Notes: generated from the letters alone by a model not told the origin. A DNA stretch of 64,000 bases from Histidinibacterium lentulum (GCF_003789055.1 NZ_ML119091.1:108751-172750); one strand, 5' to 3'. Shown: positions 8,891 to 17,103, counted from the stretch's first letter. A program made the numbers and translations.

Positions 8891-10408
8891 TCATTCCGCC
8901 GCCTCCCGCACCGGACCGAAATCCTCGGGAAACTTGCGTAGCGCCGACATCACCGGGTAGGGCGTGAACCCCCCGAGCGCGCAGAGCGAGCCGTCCTTCA
9001 TCGTCTCGCAGAGATCCGTCAGCAGCGGGATCGCCGAGGCGTCTCCCCGGCGGATGCGGTCCACGGTCTCGACGCCGCGCACGGCGCCGATGCGGCAGGG
9101 GGTGCACTTGCCGCAGCTTTCCACGGCGCAGAATTCCATGGCGAAGCGGGCCATGGCGCCCATGTCCGCCGTGTCGTCGAAGACCACGATCCCGGCATGG
9201 CCGATCAGCCCGCCGGCGCCGTCGAACTCCTCGTAGCCGAAGGGCGTGCCGAACTCGCCCGCGCTCATGTAGGCCCCGAGGGGGCCGCCGACCTGCACCG
9301 CCTTCACGGGCCGGCCTGTCGCCGTGCCGCCGGCGATGTCGTGGATCAGCGCGCCGAGGGTCGTGCCGAAGGCGGTCTCGAAGAGGCCGCCGCGGGCGAC
9401 GTTGCCGGCGATCTGGATCGGGATCGTGCCGCGGGAGCGGCCGAGGCCGAAGGCGGCGTATTGCGCGGCGCCCTTTTCCAGGATCACAGGGACGGTGGCG
9501 AGGGAGATGACGTTGTTGACCACGGTGGGCCGGCCGAAGAGGCCCTCGAGAGCGGGCAGGGGGGGCTTGGCGCGCACGACGGCGCGCTTGCCTTCCAGGG
9601 AGTTCAGCAGGGAGGTTTCCTCGCCGCAGACATAGGCGCCCGCGCCGACGCGGACCTCCATGTCGAAGGCGCGGGCGCTCCCGAGGATGGACGGGCCGAG
9701 GAGGCCCGCCGAGCGGGCGAGGCGTATCGCCTCCTCCATCACCGCGATGGCGTCGGGATATTCGGAGCGGAGGTAGATGTAGCCTTGGGTGGCGCCCACC
9801 GCGAGGGCGGCGATGGCCATGCCCTCGATGAGGCAGAACGGATCGCCCTCCATGATCATGCGGTCGGCGAAGGTTCCGCTGTCGCCCTCGTCGGCGTTGC
9901 AGACGATGTACTTGCGGTCTCCGGGAGCGTCGTGGACGGTCTGCCACTTGATGCCCGTGGGAAAGCCCGCGCCGCCGCGGCCGCGCAGGCCCGAGGTCTT
10001 TACCTCGTTCACGATCTCCTGCCCGTTCATGGCCACGGCGCGGCGCAGGCCGGCAAGGCCGCCGTGGGCTTCGTAATCGGCGAGGTCGAGGGGGTCGATC
10101 ACGCCGCAACGGGCGAAGGTCAGCCGCGTCTGGCGGCGCATCCAGTCGAGGTCTTCGGTGGGTCCGAGGCTGTCGGCGGCGCCGTCCAGGATCGCCGCGG
10201 CCTGATCGGGCGTCGCGGTCCCGTAAGCCATGCGGCCCGCGCCGCGGTCCACTTCCACCAGCGGCTCCAGCCAGACCATGCCGCGGCTGCCGGTGCGGAT
10301 CACCCGGGCGTCGAGCCCGCGCGCGGCGATCTCCGCCTCGAGCGCCGCGGCCACGGCATCGGCGCCCACGGCCCTCGCGGCGCTGTCGCGGGAGACGTAG
10401 ATCCTCAT
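8891..10408 (-). CDS. fdsB: Formate dehydrogenase beta subunit FdsB (NADH/FMN-binding)
   Basis: 505 residues. Diaphorase subunit homologous to NuoF/HoxF: a thioredoxin-like N-terminal domain (about 1-110), then the FMN/NAD domain with GLRGRGGAGFPTGIKW and CNADEGDSGTFADR, and the C-terminal 4Fe-4S motif ESCGKCTPCRIG. It takes electrons from FdsA and reduces NAD+. The start overlaps the fdsG stop (ATGA). No damage seen. Confidence 0.96.
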   Translation of the reverse strand: MRIYVSRDSAARAVGADAVAAALEAEIAARGLDARVIRTGSRGMVWLEPLVEVDRGAGRMAYGTATPDQAAAILDGAADSLGPTEDLDWMRRQTRLTFARCGVIDPLDLADYEAHGGLAGLRRAVAMNGQEIVNEVKTSGLRGRGGAGFPTGIKWQTVHDAPGDRKYIVCNADEGDSGTFADRMIMEGDPFCLIEGMAIAALAVGATQGYIYLRSEYPDAIAVMEEAIRLARSAGLLGPSILGSARAFDMEVRVGAGAYVCGEETSLLNSLEGKRAVVRAKPPLPALEGLFGRPTVVNNVISLATVPVILEKGAAQYAAFGLGRSRGTIPIQIAGNVARGGLFETAFGTTLGALIHDIAGGTATGRPVKAVQVGGPLGAYMSAGEFGTPFGYEEFDGAGGLIGHAGIVVFDDTADMGAMARFAMEFCAVESCGKCTPCRIGAVRGVETVDRIRRGDASAIPLLTDLCETMKDGSLCALGGFTPYPVMSALRKFPEDFGPVREAAE

Positions 10409-10872
10409 GCCCGCGCCTCCGCCAGCAGGGCGTCGAGGCGGGCGGCGTCGACCCGGCCATGGACGCGGCCGTCGAGCATCACGGCGGGCGCGCAGGCGCA
10501 GAGGCCGAGGCAGTAGACCGGCTCCACCGTCAGCGCGCCGTCGGGCGTGGTGCCGCCCCAGGCGAGGCCGAGTTTCTCCAGCACCGCCTCGGACAAGGCT
10601 GCGCCGCCCATCGCCTGGCAGGCTTCGGCGCGGCAGATCTTCAGCATGTGCCTTCCGGCGGGGGAGTCGCGGAAGTCGTGGTAGAAGCTGACCACGCCGT
10701 GCACCTCGGCCCGGGTCAGGTTCAGCGCCTCGGCGATGACCGGCACCGCGGCCTGCGGGACATGGCCATGGGCCTCCTGCACCGCGTGAAGGATCGGCAG
10801 CATCGGTCCCTCGCGGCCGAGATGCGGGGCGATCAGGGCGCGGAGGTCCGCGGTATCAGGGGCGTGTGTCAT
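10405..10872 (-). CDS. fdsG: Formate dehydrogenase gamma subunit FdsG
   Basis: 155 residues from the ATG at 10872 (MTHAPDTADL); ATGs at 10893 and 10917 are also in frame and no start has a strong ribosome site. NuoE-like thioredoxin-fold protein with one [2Fe-2S] cluster; ligands lie in CRAEACQAMGG and CLGLCACAPAV. HGVVSFYHDFR is the usual family helix. First structural gene of fdsGBA-fdhD-fdsD. Confidence 0.94.
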   Translation of the reverse strand: MTHAPDTADLRALIAPHLGREGPMLPILHAVQEAHGHVPQAAVPVIAEALNLTRAEVHGVVSFYHDFRDSPAGRHMLKICRAEACQAMGGAALSEAVLEKLGLAWGGTTPDGALTVEPVYCLGLCACAPAVMLDGRVHGRVDAARLDALLAEARA

Positions 10873-10946
10873 CTGGAGTCCGGACCGGGTCATGGGCCGT
10901 TGTGCCCGCAGATGCATTTCGTTTCAATATCGGAGTGCCGTCGCTC

Positions 10947-10963
10947 GATAGGGTCTCTCTATC
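10947..10963. promoter_or_regulatory. Candidate LysR/OxyR-type operator upstream of fdsG
   Basis: GATAG-N7-CTATC, a perfect inverted repeat with ATAG-N7-CTAT inside it, 75 bases before the fdsG start and overlapping the end of the lysR gene. The arms and spacing agree with the half-site pattern used by OxyR-like LysR proteins. It is the obvious candidate for binding by the adjacent regulator; this is inference. Confidence 0.5.
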
Positions 10964-11855
10964 AAGCGTCGTCCCGTTCCGAAAGCGACCGTGCCTCCGC
11001 GAGAAGCGACTGGAGCACCGGGGTATGGGGCTTTTGATGGGCTGCGACGAGGCCCACGGCATGGCCCGGATCGGCGGGGCCGATGGGGATATGGCTCAGC
11101 CCGTGGCCCTCGGCGAGATAGGCGGCGAGGCCCGTCGGCAGAATCGTCGCCCATCCGCCGGCGGCGACGAGGCTGGCGAGGACGACGGTGGAATTCGACG
11201 TTGTGCCGATCCGGGGCGAGAGACCCGCCTCCATGAGGTGGCGGTTCACGATCCGGCGGTTCTGCATGTCGGGCGTCAGAAGGCAGAGCTGGGTGGTGCC
11301 GATCTCGGCCCAGTCGAGGGCGGCGCGTCCGGCGAGCGGGTGGTCCGGCTGGCAGAGAAGGGCGTAGCGCTCGCGGTAGAGTTCCTGGGTGGAGACGCGG
11401 CCCAGCGGCTCGTTGTCGAGGTAGGAGATGCCGGCGTCGATCTCGAGATCCTCGAGCAGGGTCAGGATCTCGTTCGAGGGGCGGGAGAGGATGGTGAAAT
11501 CGACATTGGGGTGGCGGCGCTGGAAGCGGTGGGCGAGGCGGGCGGCCCAGGTGAGCGCGGTGGGGATCACGGCGAGGCGAAGGTTGCCCGACAGGCCCTC
11601 GCGGCGCGCGCGCATCTCGTCCCTGAGCCGCCGCGCGTCGCCGACGATCTGGCGCGCCCAGACCAGCGCGCGCTGGCCCTCGGGCGTCAGCCCGCCGAAG
11701 CGGGAGCCGCGCTGCACCAGCTTCACTCCGAGCTGTTCCTCGAGCTGACGGATGCCGGTGGAGAGGGTGGGCTGGGTGATGCCGAGGCTTTCGGCGGCGC
11801 GGCCGAAGTGGCGCTCGTGGGCGAGGGCGATGAACATCTCGAGCTTGCCGATCAT
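10962..11855 (-). CDS. LysR-family regulator of the formate dehydrogenase operon
   Basis: 297 residues: N-terminal winged helix (FGRAAESLGITQPTLSTGIRQLEEQLGVKL at about 16-45) and a type 2 periplasmic-binding-like effector domain. It lies directly before fdsG on the same strand (89-base gap), the arrangement seen for FdsR-type regulators of fds operons. Likely role: activation of fds transcription in response to formate or its metabolism. The target is inferred from position. Confidence 0.85.
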   Translation of the reverse strand: MIGKLEMFIALAHERHFGRAAESLGITQPTLSTGIRQLEEQLGVKLVQRGSRFGGLTPEGQRALVWARQIVGDARRLRDEMRARREGLSGNLRLAVIPTALTWAARLAHRFQRRHPNVDFTILSRPSNEILTLLEDLEIDAGISYLDNEPLGRVSTQELYRERYALLCQPDHPLAGRAALDWAEIGTTQLCLLTPDMQNRRIVNRHLMEAGLSPRIGTTSNSTVVLASLVAAGGWATILPTGLAAYLAEGHGLSHIPIGPADPGHAVGLVAAHQKPHTPVLQSLLAEARSLSERDDA

Positions 11856-11896
11856 GGAACCGGCTTAGCGCGGGGAGGGGGCCGGGCCTAGCCGTG

Positions 11897-12559
11897 TCAG
11901 TGGCCGGTGCGCCGGACGACCGCGCCGACCGTGCGCAACAGGATGCGCAGGTCGAGGGCGAGGGACTGGGCGCGGATGTAGGCGGTGTCGAGGGCGACGC
12001 GGTCGGCGTAGGAGGTGGCGTTGCGGCCCGTCACCTGCCAGAGCCCGGAGATGCCGGGGCGGACGGAGGTGTAGTCCGCCGCGGCCGTGCCGTAGCGGGG
12101 CAGTTCGCCCGGCACGACGGGACGCGGGCCCACGAGGCTCATGTCACCGCGCAGGACGTTCCAGAGCTGCGGCAGCTCGTCGAGGCTGGAGCGGCGCAGG
12201 AGCGCGCCGAGACGGGTCACGCGGGGATCCTCGGTCAGCTTCTGCGTGGCGGCCCATTGGGCGGCAAGGCGGGCGTCGGCGGCGAGAACACCCGCGAGCC
12301 GCGCCTCGGCATCGGGTCGCATCGTGCGGATCTTGTGGCAGCGGAACGCCTGTCCATGGCGACCGATCCGGGGCTGGGAATAGATCGGCCGGCCGCCATC
12401 GAGCCACGTCAGGGCGATGAGCAGTCCCGCGAGCGGCAGCGCCAGGGGCAGGAGGAGCGCGACCACGAGAAGATCAAGGGCGCGTTTTCCCCGGGCGCGG
12501 TAGAGACCCGGCCGGTGTGCCCGGGGGAAGAGGTCCGGCATCGCCGACTGCATCGTCAT
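11897..12559 (-). CDS. ExoY/WcaJ-type undecaprenyl-phosphate sugar-1-phosphate transferase
   Basis: 220 residues. Bacterial sugar transferase (PF02397) that starts exopolysaccharide repeat synthesis by moving a hexose-1-phosphate to undecaprenyl phosphate at the inner membrane. Seen: one hydrophobic hairpin (LLVVALLLPLALPLAGLLIAL, about 30-50), then KIRTM, a RSSLDELPQLWNVLRGDMS segment with the catalytic Asp-Glu, VGPRP, and RPGISGLWQVTGR. The short form without an N-terminal multi-span domain matches ExoY. No other polysaccharide genes lie nearby. Confidence 0.9.
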   Translation of the reverse strand: MTMQSAMPDLFPRAHRPGLYRARGKRALDLLVVALLLPLALPLAGLLIALTWLDGGRPIYSQPRIGRHGQAFRCHKIRTMRPDAEARLAGVLAADARLAAQWAATQKLTEDPRVTRLGALLRRSSLDELPQLWNVLRGDMSLVGPRPVVPGELPRYGTAAADYTSVRPGISGLWQVTGRNATSYADRVALDTAYIRAQSLALDLRILLRTVGAVVRRTGH

Positions 12560-12632
12560 CTTCGGTGCGCCTCCAGCGCGGGGGCACCGAGCCGGTCGGG
12601 CTGGCGCCTCGAAGATGATTAGGCACAGGTTA

Positions 12633-12653
12633 AGTAAATGAAGAGTAAATGAA
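12633..12653. repeat. 11-base-spaced direct repeat upstream of the ExoY-type gene
   Basis: agtaaatgaa occurs at 12633-12642 and 12644-12653, one helical turn apart, in an A/T-rich patch about 75-95 bases upstream of the 12559 start. The patch stands out from the very GC-rich surroundings and is the likely promoter/regulator region. Confidence 0.55.
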
Positions 12654-12729
12654 ATTTCGCAACCGGCGCCGATTGAAGGCGGCGCCGGAGAGGGCGGAAA
12701 CGGGATAGGTTTCGGCGCCCCAGACGGAC

Positions 12730-12751
12730 CGCCGTCCGCTGTCGGACGGCG
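12730..12751 (-). terminator. Strong hairpin downstream of the SulP gene
   Basis: CGCCGTCCG-CTGT-CGGACGGCG, a perfect 9-bp stem 48 bases after the SulP stop. No U-run follows on the minus strand, so it may end transcription with Rho or only protect the 3' end. Confidence 0.45.
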
Positions 12752-12798
12752 TTGTTAACCGGGCCGGAGACCGCGTGTTTCTCGCGAATCGGGCCGGG

Positions 12799-14535
12799 CT
12801 ACTCGGCCGCGCGGGGGGTGTCGCGGGGCTCCGTCAGCGCACACCAGGCGTCGTATTGCGAGAGGAACACCTTGCCGTTCAGGTCCTCGAGGAAGTGGGT
12901 CGCCTTGAGCCGGTCCATCACGGGGCCCTTCACCTCGCTCAGGTGCAGGCCGATGTCCGCGTCCTTCAGCCGCTCGTTCAGGGCCTCGAGGCTTTCGAGG
13001 GCGGAGAAGTCGATCTCGTTGATCGCGGCGCACATGAGCACGACGTGGCGGATTTCCTTGTTGCGGGCCACGCGGTCGAGGATGAGGTTCTCGAGGAAGC
13101 GGGCGTTGACGAAGTAGAGCCGCTCGTCGGGGCGGAGGGTCACGATGGCGGGGTCGGTGGTGACCTCGTGGCGGTGGATGTTCCGGAAGTGGTGGGTTCC
13201 GGGGACGAGGCCGACCTCGGCGACATGGGGTTTCGAGGTCTTCATCAGGTGCAGCACGAGGCTGAGGACGACGCCTGCGGACACGCCGGCCTCTACCCCG
13301 AGGGCGAGGGTCAGGAGGATCGTGGCGGCGACGGCGGCGAAATCGGCGCGGGAATAGCGCCAGGTTTTGCGCAGGATGCTGAAATCGACGAGCGACAGGA
13401 CCGCCACGATGATCGTGGCGGCGAGCGTGGCCTTGGGCAGGAAGAACACCAGCGGCGTCAGGGCCACGGCGGCGATGGCGAGGCCAGCGGCGGTGAAGGC
13501 GCCCGCGGCGGGGGTCTCGGCGCCCGCGTCGAAGTTCACGACCGACCGGGCAAAACCGCCGGTGACGGGATAGCCCCCGGTGAAGGCCGCGCCCACGTTG
13601 GCGGCGCCGAGGCCGATCAGCTCCTGGTCCGGGTCTATGCGCTGGCGCTTCTTGGCGGCGAGCGTCTGGGCGACGGAGATCGATTCCACGAACCCGATGA
13701 TCGAGATCATCAGGGCGGGAAGGAACAGGGCACCCAGAAGATCGGGGGAGAAGGCGGGGAGGGTCAGGGGCGGCAGGCTTTGCGGCACCGCGCCGACGAT
13801 GGCCACGCCCCGGTCCCCGAGGGAGAGACCCCAGACCGCCAGCGTCGTGACGACGACGGCGAGGACGGGACCCGCCTTGGTGGCGATGTCGGCGGCGCGG
13901 GCCGGCAGGCCGAGGGAGCGCAGGAGCGGTTTCAGCCCCTTGCGGACCCAGAAGAGGAAGGCGGTGGCGGTGACGCCGATGATCAGGGTGGGCAGGTTCG
14001 TCTCGGGCAGGTTGGAGACGAGGGAGGCCACGATCTCGATGAGGGTATGGCCGTCCGATTCGATGCCGAGGATGTGGCGGAGCTGGCTTGCCGCGATCAG
14101 GATGCCGGCGGCGGTGATGAAGCCCGCGATGACGGGATGGCTGAGGAAGCTGGCGAGGAAGCCGAGGCGGAAGACGCCCATCAGGAGCAGCATCGCGCCC
14201 GACAGGAGCGCGAGGGTCAGGGCCGCGGCGGCATAGCCCATGGTGCCCTGTTCGGCCACCTGCCCGATGGCGGCGGCGGTCATCAGGGAGACGACGGCGA
14301 CCGGACCCACCGCGAGCGCGCGGGAGGTTCCGAAGACGGAATAGAGCAGGATCGGCACGATCGAGGCATAGATGCCGGCCTCGGGCGGCAGGCCCGCGAG
14401 GAGCGCGTAGGCCAGCGACTGGGGGATCAGCATGATCGTCACGATCACGGCGGCGATCAGGTCGTTGGAGAGCGCGCCGCGGTCGTAGCGGCGGCCCCAG
14501 TCGAGGATGGGCAGGTAGCGGGAGAGGCGGGACAT
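12799..14535 (-). CDS. SulP-family anion transporter with STAS domain
   Basis: 578 residues. SulP/SLC26 transporters move sulfate, bicarbonate or dicarboxylates across the inner membrane. Seen: the N-terminal signature AAVIVTIMLIPQSLAYALLAGLPPEAGIYA split over TM1-2, about 10-12 hydrophobic segments up to residue ~410, NVGAAFTGGYPVTGGFARS in the core, and a C-terminal STAS domain (about 440-560) with AAINEIDFSALESLEALNERL. The substrate cannot be told from sequence. The next gene upstream (MBL protein) has a link to sulfur metabolism, which slightly favours sulfate or sulfite. Confidence 0.9.
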   Translation of the reverse strand: MSRLSRYLPILDWGRRYDRGALSNDLIAAVIVTIMLIPQSLAYALLAGLPPEAGIYASIVPILLYSVFGTSRALAVGPVAVVSLMTAAAIGQVAEQGTMGYAAAALTLALLSGAMLLLMGVFRLGFLASFLSHPVIAGFITAAGILIAASQLRHILGIESDGHTLIEIVASLVSNLPETNLPTLIIGVTATAFLFWVRKGLKPLLRSLGLPARAADIATKAGPVLAVVVTTLAVWGLSLGDRGVAIVGAVPQSLPPLTLPAFSPDLLGALFLPALMISIIGFVESISVAQTLAAKKRQRIDPDQELIGLGAANVGAAFTGGYPVTGGFARSVVNFDAGAETPAAGAFTAAGLAIAAVALTPLVFFLPKATLAATIIVAVLSLVDFSILRKTWRYSRADFAAVAATILLTLALGVEAGVSAGVVLSLVLHLMKTSKPHVAEVGLVPGTHHFRNIHRHEVTTDPAIVTLRPDERLYFVNARFLENLILDRVARNKEIRHVVLMCAAINEIDFSALESLEALNERLKDADIGLHLSEVKGPVMDRLKATHFLEDLNGKVFLSQYDAWCALTEPRDTPRAAE

Positions 14536-14786
14536 CGTGCCGGGGGTCCGATCTGGGACGCGGGAGGCGCCGGGGGCGAGGATGCCCCCCGCCCGCGCCG
14601 CTCGCGAGGATTATCGTGTCACCGGGCCGCCGAATCGGCGGGCCTGTGGGTGTTGCTCGGGGCGCCCGCGGTCGCGACCGTGTGACCGGTCGGGGGGCGG
14701 AAACCGGCGGCGCCTCGGGGAGGGCCGCCGGTCAGGCCCGTGCACCGGGTGTGCACAGGCCATGCACCGGGAGAGGTCTCCGGCGA

Positions 14787-15674
14787 TCACAGCTTGTTGA
14801 CGGGCACCTTGAGGAAGACGTTCCCCTTGTCGTCCTCGGGCGGCAGGTTGCCGGCGCGCATGTTCACCTGGAGCGAGGGCACGATCAGCCGCGGCATGGC
14901 CAGCGTCGCGTCTCGGGCGTCGCGCATTTCTACGAACTCGTCCTTGGTCCTGCCTTCGCCCACATGGATGTTGCGGGCCTTCTGCTCGGCCACGGTCGTC
15001 TCCCAGAAGTAGCTGTCGCGGTCCGGGGGCAGGTAGTCGTGGCCGACGAAGATGCGGGTCTCGTCCGGCAGGGCGAGGATCTTCTGGATCGACTCGTAGA
15101 GCGCCTCGGAGGAGCCGCCGGGGAAATCGCAGCGGGCCGTCCCGAAGTCGGGCATGAAGAGCGTGTCCCCGACGAAGGCCGCGTCGCCCATGACATGGGT
15201 CATGCAGGCGGGCGTATGGCCCGGCGTGTGCAGGGCGGTGCAGGTCATGCCGCCGACCTCGTAGGTGTCGCCGTCCTCGAACAGCGCGTCGAACTGGCTG
15301 CCGTCGCGCTGGAACTCGGTGCCTTCGTTGAAGATCTTGCCGAAGGTTTCCTGCACGATGGTGATGTTGCGCCCGATCCCGAGCTTGCCGCCCAGCTCGC
15401 GCTGGAGATAGGGCGCGCCGGAGAGGTGGTCGGCATGGACATGGGTCTCGATCAGCCACTCGACCCTGAGGTCGTTCCGGCGGATGAAGTCGATGATCCG
15501 GTCGGCGTGGTCGTAGGTGATCCGCCCGGCGGCATAGTCGATGTCCATGACGGAATCGACGATGGCGCAGGCGTTGGAGCCCGGGTCCTTGACGACGTAG
15601 GTCACGGTATTGGTGGCGTCGTCGAAGAAGCCGGTGACCTCGGGCCTGAGGGTGGTGTCTGCGGTGTCCTTCAT
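14787..15674 (-). CDS. MBL-fold persulfide dioxygenase-like hydrolase (Blh/ETHE1 type)
   Basis: 295 residues from the ATG at 15674, chosen because GGAGG lies five bases before it. Metal-binding motif HVHADH in ETHVHADHLSGAP, then HTPGHTPACM, VGDTLFMPDFGTARCDFPGG and a late VGHDY. The DFGTARCDFPGG loop is typical of Blh/ETHE1-like enzymes, which oxidise glutathione persulfide to sulfite with one Fe. It sits 20 bases after the DUF2892 gene and under a Crp/Fnr regulator, so it is probably the main enzyme of a small sulfide-response operon. A general beta-lactamase-fold hydrolase is less likely. Confidence 0.88.
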   Translation of the reverse strand: MKDTADTTLRPEVTGFFDDATNTVTYVVKDPGSNACAIVDSVMDIDYAAGRITYDHADRIIDFIRRNDLRVEWLIETHVHADHLSGAPYLQRELGGKLGIGRNITIVQETFGKIFNEGTEFQRDGSQFDALFEDGDTYEVGGMTCTALHTPGHTPACMTHVMGDAAFVGDTLFMPDFGTARCDFPGGSSEALYESIQKILALPDETRIFVGHDYLPPDRDSYFWETTVAEQKARNIHVGEGRTKDEFVEMRDARDATLAMPRLIVPSLQVNMRAGNLPPEDDKGNVFLKVPVNKL

Positions 15675-15694
15675 GAGGTCCTCCATTGGGTCGG

Positions 15695-15904
15695 TCATTT
15701 GCGCGGGCAGGTGTTCAGCCCGACGATGGAATAGGCGGGGCAGTTGCCCGCCAGCGAGGTGACGGCGAAGACGCCCGCCACGATCACCGCGATCCAGTGC
15801 AGCAGCGGCGAGGCTGCCCAGGGCGTGGCGAAGGCCCAGATCAGCAGCAGCGCGGCGAGGGCGAGGCGCAGGCCCCGGTCGATCTTGCCCATGTTCGTGG
15901 TCAT
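15695..15904 (-). CDS. DUF2892 (YgaP-like) inner-membrane protein
   Basis: 69 residues from the ATG at 15904 (MTTNMGKIDRG), preceded by GGAGG. Two hydrophobic helices (LRLALAALLLIWAFATP and WIAVIVAGVFAVTSLAGN) followed by CPAYSIVGLNTCPRK. DUF2892 is the membrane domain attached to the rhodanese YgaP and is often next to sulfide-oxidation genes. The two conserved Cys near the C-terminus are present. Co-transcribed with the MBL gene. Confidence 0.9.
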   Translation of the reverse strand: MTTNMGKIDRGLRLALAALLLIWAFATPWAASPLLHWIAVIVAGVFAVTSLAGNCPAYSIVGLNTCPRK

Positions 15905-15964
15905 GTCGGTGTCCTCCGTGAGACTCGTTGTGCTGCCTTGATGGCACGGCGGGGCGGGGACCGA

Positions 15965-15981
15965 CGGTGACTTGGTCACCG
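15965..15981. promoter_or_regulatory. Palindromic candidate operator before the DUF2892-MBL operon
   Basis: CGGTGAC-TTG-GTCACCG, a perfect 7-bp inverted repeat centred 69 bases before the DUF2892 start, in the gap after the regulator gene. The position suits an activator site for the adjacent Crp/Fnr protein. Confidence 0.5.
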
Positions 15982-15989
15982 ACGGCCGT

Positions 15990-16661
15990 TCAGCGATCGT
16001 TCGAGGTGCGGGCGAGGCGGTTCAGACCCTCGCGCCCGGTGAGAAGGACAGTGCCGCGGCCCTGCTGGATCCAGCCGCGGCGCTGGAATTCCGCCAGCGT
16101 GCGGGACACCACCTCGCGCGCGGTCCCAAGCTCTGTGGCGAGGGAGGCGTGGGTGGCGTTCACCGTGTCGCCGTCCTGCGCCAGTTGCAGGAGTCGGGCG
16201 GCGAGGCGCACGTCCATGCGCTGGAACACGATGTCGTCGATCAGGGTGAAGAGATCGGTGATGCGGCGCGAATAGGCGCGGAAGATGAATTCGCGGAACG
16301 CCGGCGAGCGCCCCGTCAGATCGTCGAAGGCGGCGCGGGGGATGGCGACGGCGGTCACGTCGGTCTCGGCGATGCCGTCGGCGGAATAGTCCTCGTGGGC
16401 GAGCATGCAGGCGGTGGTCATCACGCAGCTTTCGCCGGCGTTGACGCGGTAGAGGATCACCTCGCGCCCGGTGTCGGATTTCTGCTGCACGCGGACGGTG
16501 CCGTCGAGGAGCAGGAGGAAATTTCCGGGACGGCTGCCCGGCTCGAAGATCGGGGTGCCGGCGGGCACGGTCACGATGGCGCTGCCTGTCTCGAGGACCG
16601 AACGGATGTCGGGAGGGAGCCGGGAGAGGCCCTCGAAGCGGTCGATCCAGCTGTCGGGCAT
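15990..16661 (-). CDS. Crp/Fnr-family regulator of the sulfur operon
   Basis: 223 residues from the ATG at 16661 (MPDSWIDRFEGL). Cyclic-nucleotide-binding-like domain (about 20-130) and C-terminal winged helix with THASLATELGTAREVVSRTLAEFQRRGW. The Cys cluster of true Fnr is absent; the two cysteines in ESCVMTTACML (about residues 83-90) could act as a thiol or persulfide switch, which is inference. It lies directly upstream of the DUF2892 and MBL genes on the same strand, with a palindrome at its own promoter and another before its neighbour. Confidence 0.88.
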   Translation of the reverse strand: MPDSWIDRFEGLSRLPPDIRSVLETGSAIVTVPAGTPIFEPGSRPGNFLLLLDGTVRVQQKSDTGREVILYRVNAGESCVMTTACMLAHEDYSADGIAETDVTAVAIPRAAFDDLTGRSPAFREFIFRAYSRRITDLFTLIDDIVFQRMDVRLAARLLQLAQDGDTVNATHASLATELGTAREVVSRTLAEFQRRGWIQQGRGTVLLTGREGLNRLARTSNDR

Positions 16662-16688
16662 GGTGCGCGGTTCCCTGTGGTCGGATTC

Positions 16689-16708
16689 ATATGTGGCAAT
16701 ACACATAT
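16689..16708. promoter_or_regulatory. Palindrome at the Crp/Fnr gene promoter
   Basis: ATATGTG-GCAATA-CACATAT, a perfect 7-bp inverted repeat about 28-47 bases before the regulator start. The TGTG...CACA core recalls Crp sites but the spacing is two bases short. Likely an autoregulatory site. Confidence 0.5.
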
Positions 16709-16756
16709 ATCATCACCGGGCGGGATGCGAGAGCCGTGGAGGCCTGAGGCCCTGCG

Positions 16757-16927
16757 TCACTCCCGCCGCTCGAGATACCAGGTCGCCAGGGCCGCGACGG
16801 CGATGACCGCGATGGGCGCGATATGGGCGACGGCATGGCCGCTGTCGGGGACCGGGGGGTGGGCGCCGTGGGCAAGGGCCGCCGCAGGACAGACGAGAGC
16901 GCAGACGGCGGTGACGATAAGGCGCAT
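16757..16927 (-). CDS. Small exported His-containing membrane protein
   Basis: 56 residues; the ATG at 16927 has a strong GGAAGGAG before it. A signal peptide (residues 1-19, cleavage after ALA) would leave a mature protein starting with His20, in HGAHPP, with His31 and His35 in GHAVAH, then one C-terminal membrane helix (IAPIAVIAVAALATWYL) and ERRE. It resembles small Rhodobacterales proteins of the DUF6732 type from memory; I cannot confirm. An FNR-like box lies 80 bases upstream. The function is unknown; the His pattern suggests metal binding. Confidence 0.75.
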   Translation of the reverse strand: MRLIVTAVCALVCPAAALAHGAHPPVPDSGHAVAHIAPIAVIAVAALATWYLERRE

Positions 16928-17006
16928 TCGGTACTCCTTCCCCTCCGGACCCGCGGGTCCGACCCTGTGTCGTCCCTCAGCATCCCCTCGGGCCAGGGAA
17001 GAGGAT

Positions 17007-17020
17007 TTGCGCTGGATCAA
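17007..17020. promoter_or_regulatory. FNR/FnrL-type box
   Basis: TTGCG-CTGG-ATCAA: one perfect half (ATCAA) and one partial half of TTGAT-N4-ATCAA, centred about 87 bases before the 56-residue protein gene and about 90 bases after the MFS stop. The fit suggests control of the small gene by low oxygen. Confidence 0.6.
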
Positions 17021-17103
17021 ACGGGGGTGCGACAAAAGGTCGGTGGCCGGCCCATGGGCCGCGCCGGCGCCGGCCGCCGCCTGTCCCGGGGGCCGTCCGC
17101 GGC

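Noticed and set aside
12775..14685. Open frame of 636 codons antisense to the SulP gene
   Set aside because: Gly/Glu/Asp-rich mirror of a membrane-protein gene; no domain pattern.
14536..14786. Possible promoter or terminator element with GTGCACCGGGTGTGCAC
   Set aside because: Short GC-rich repeats and stems are present, but no arrangement with a gene start, T-run or known site; chance is likely at this GC level.
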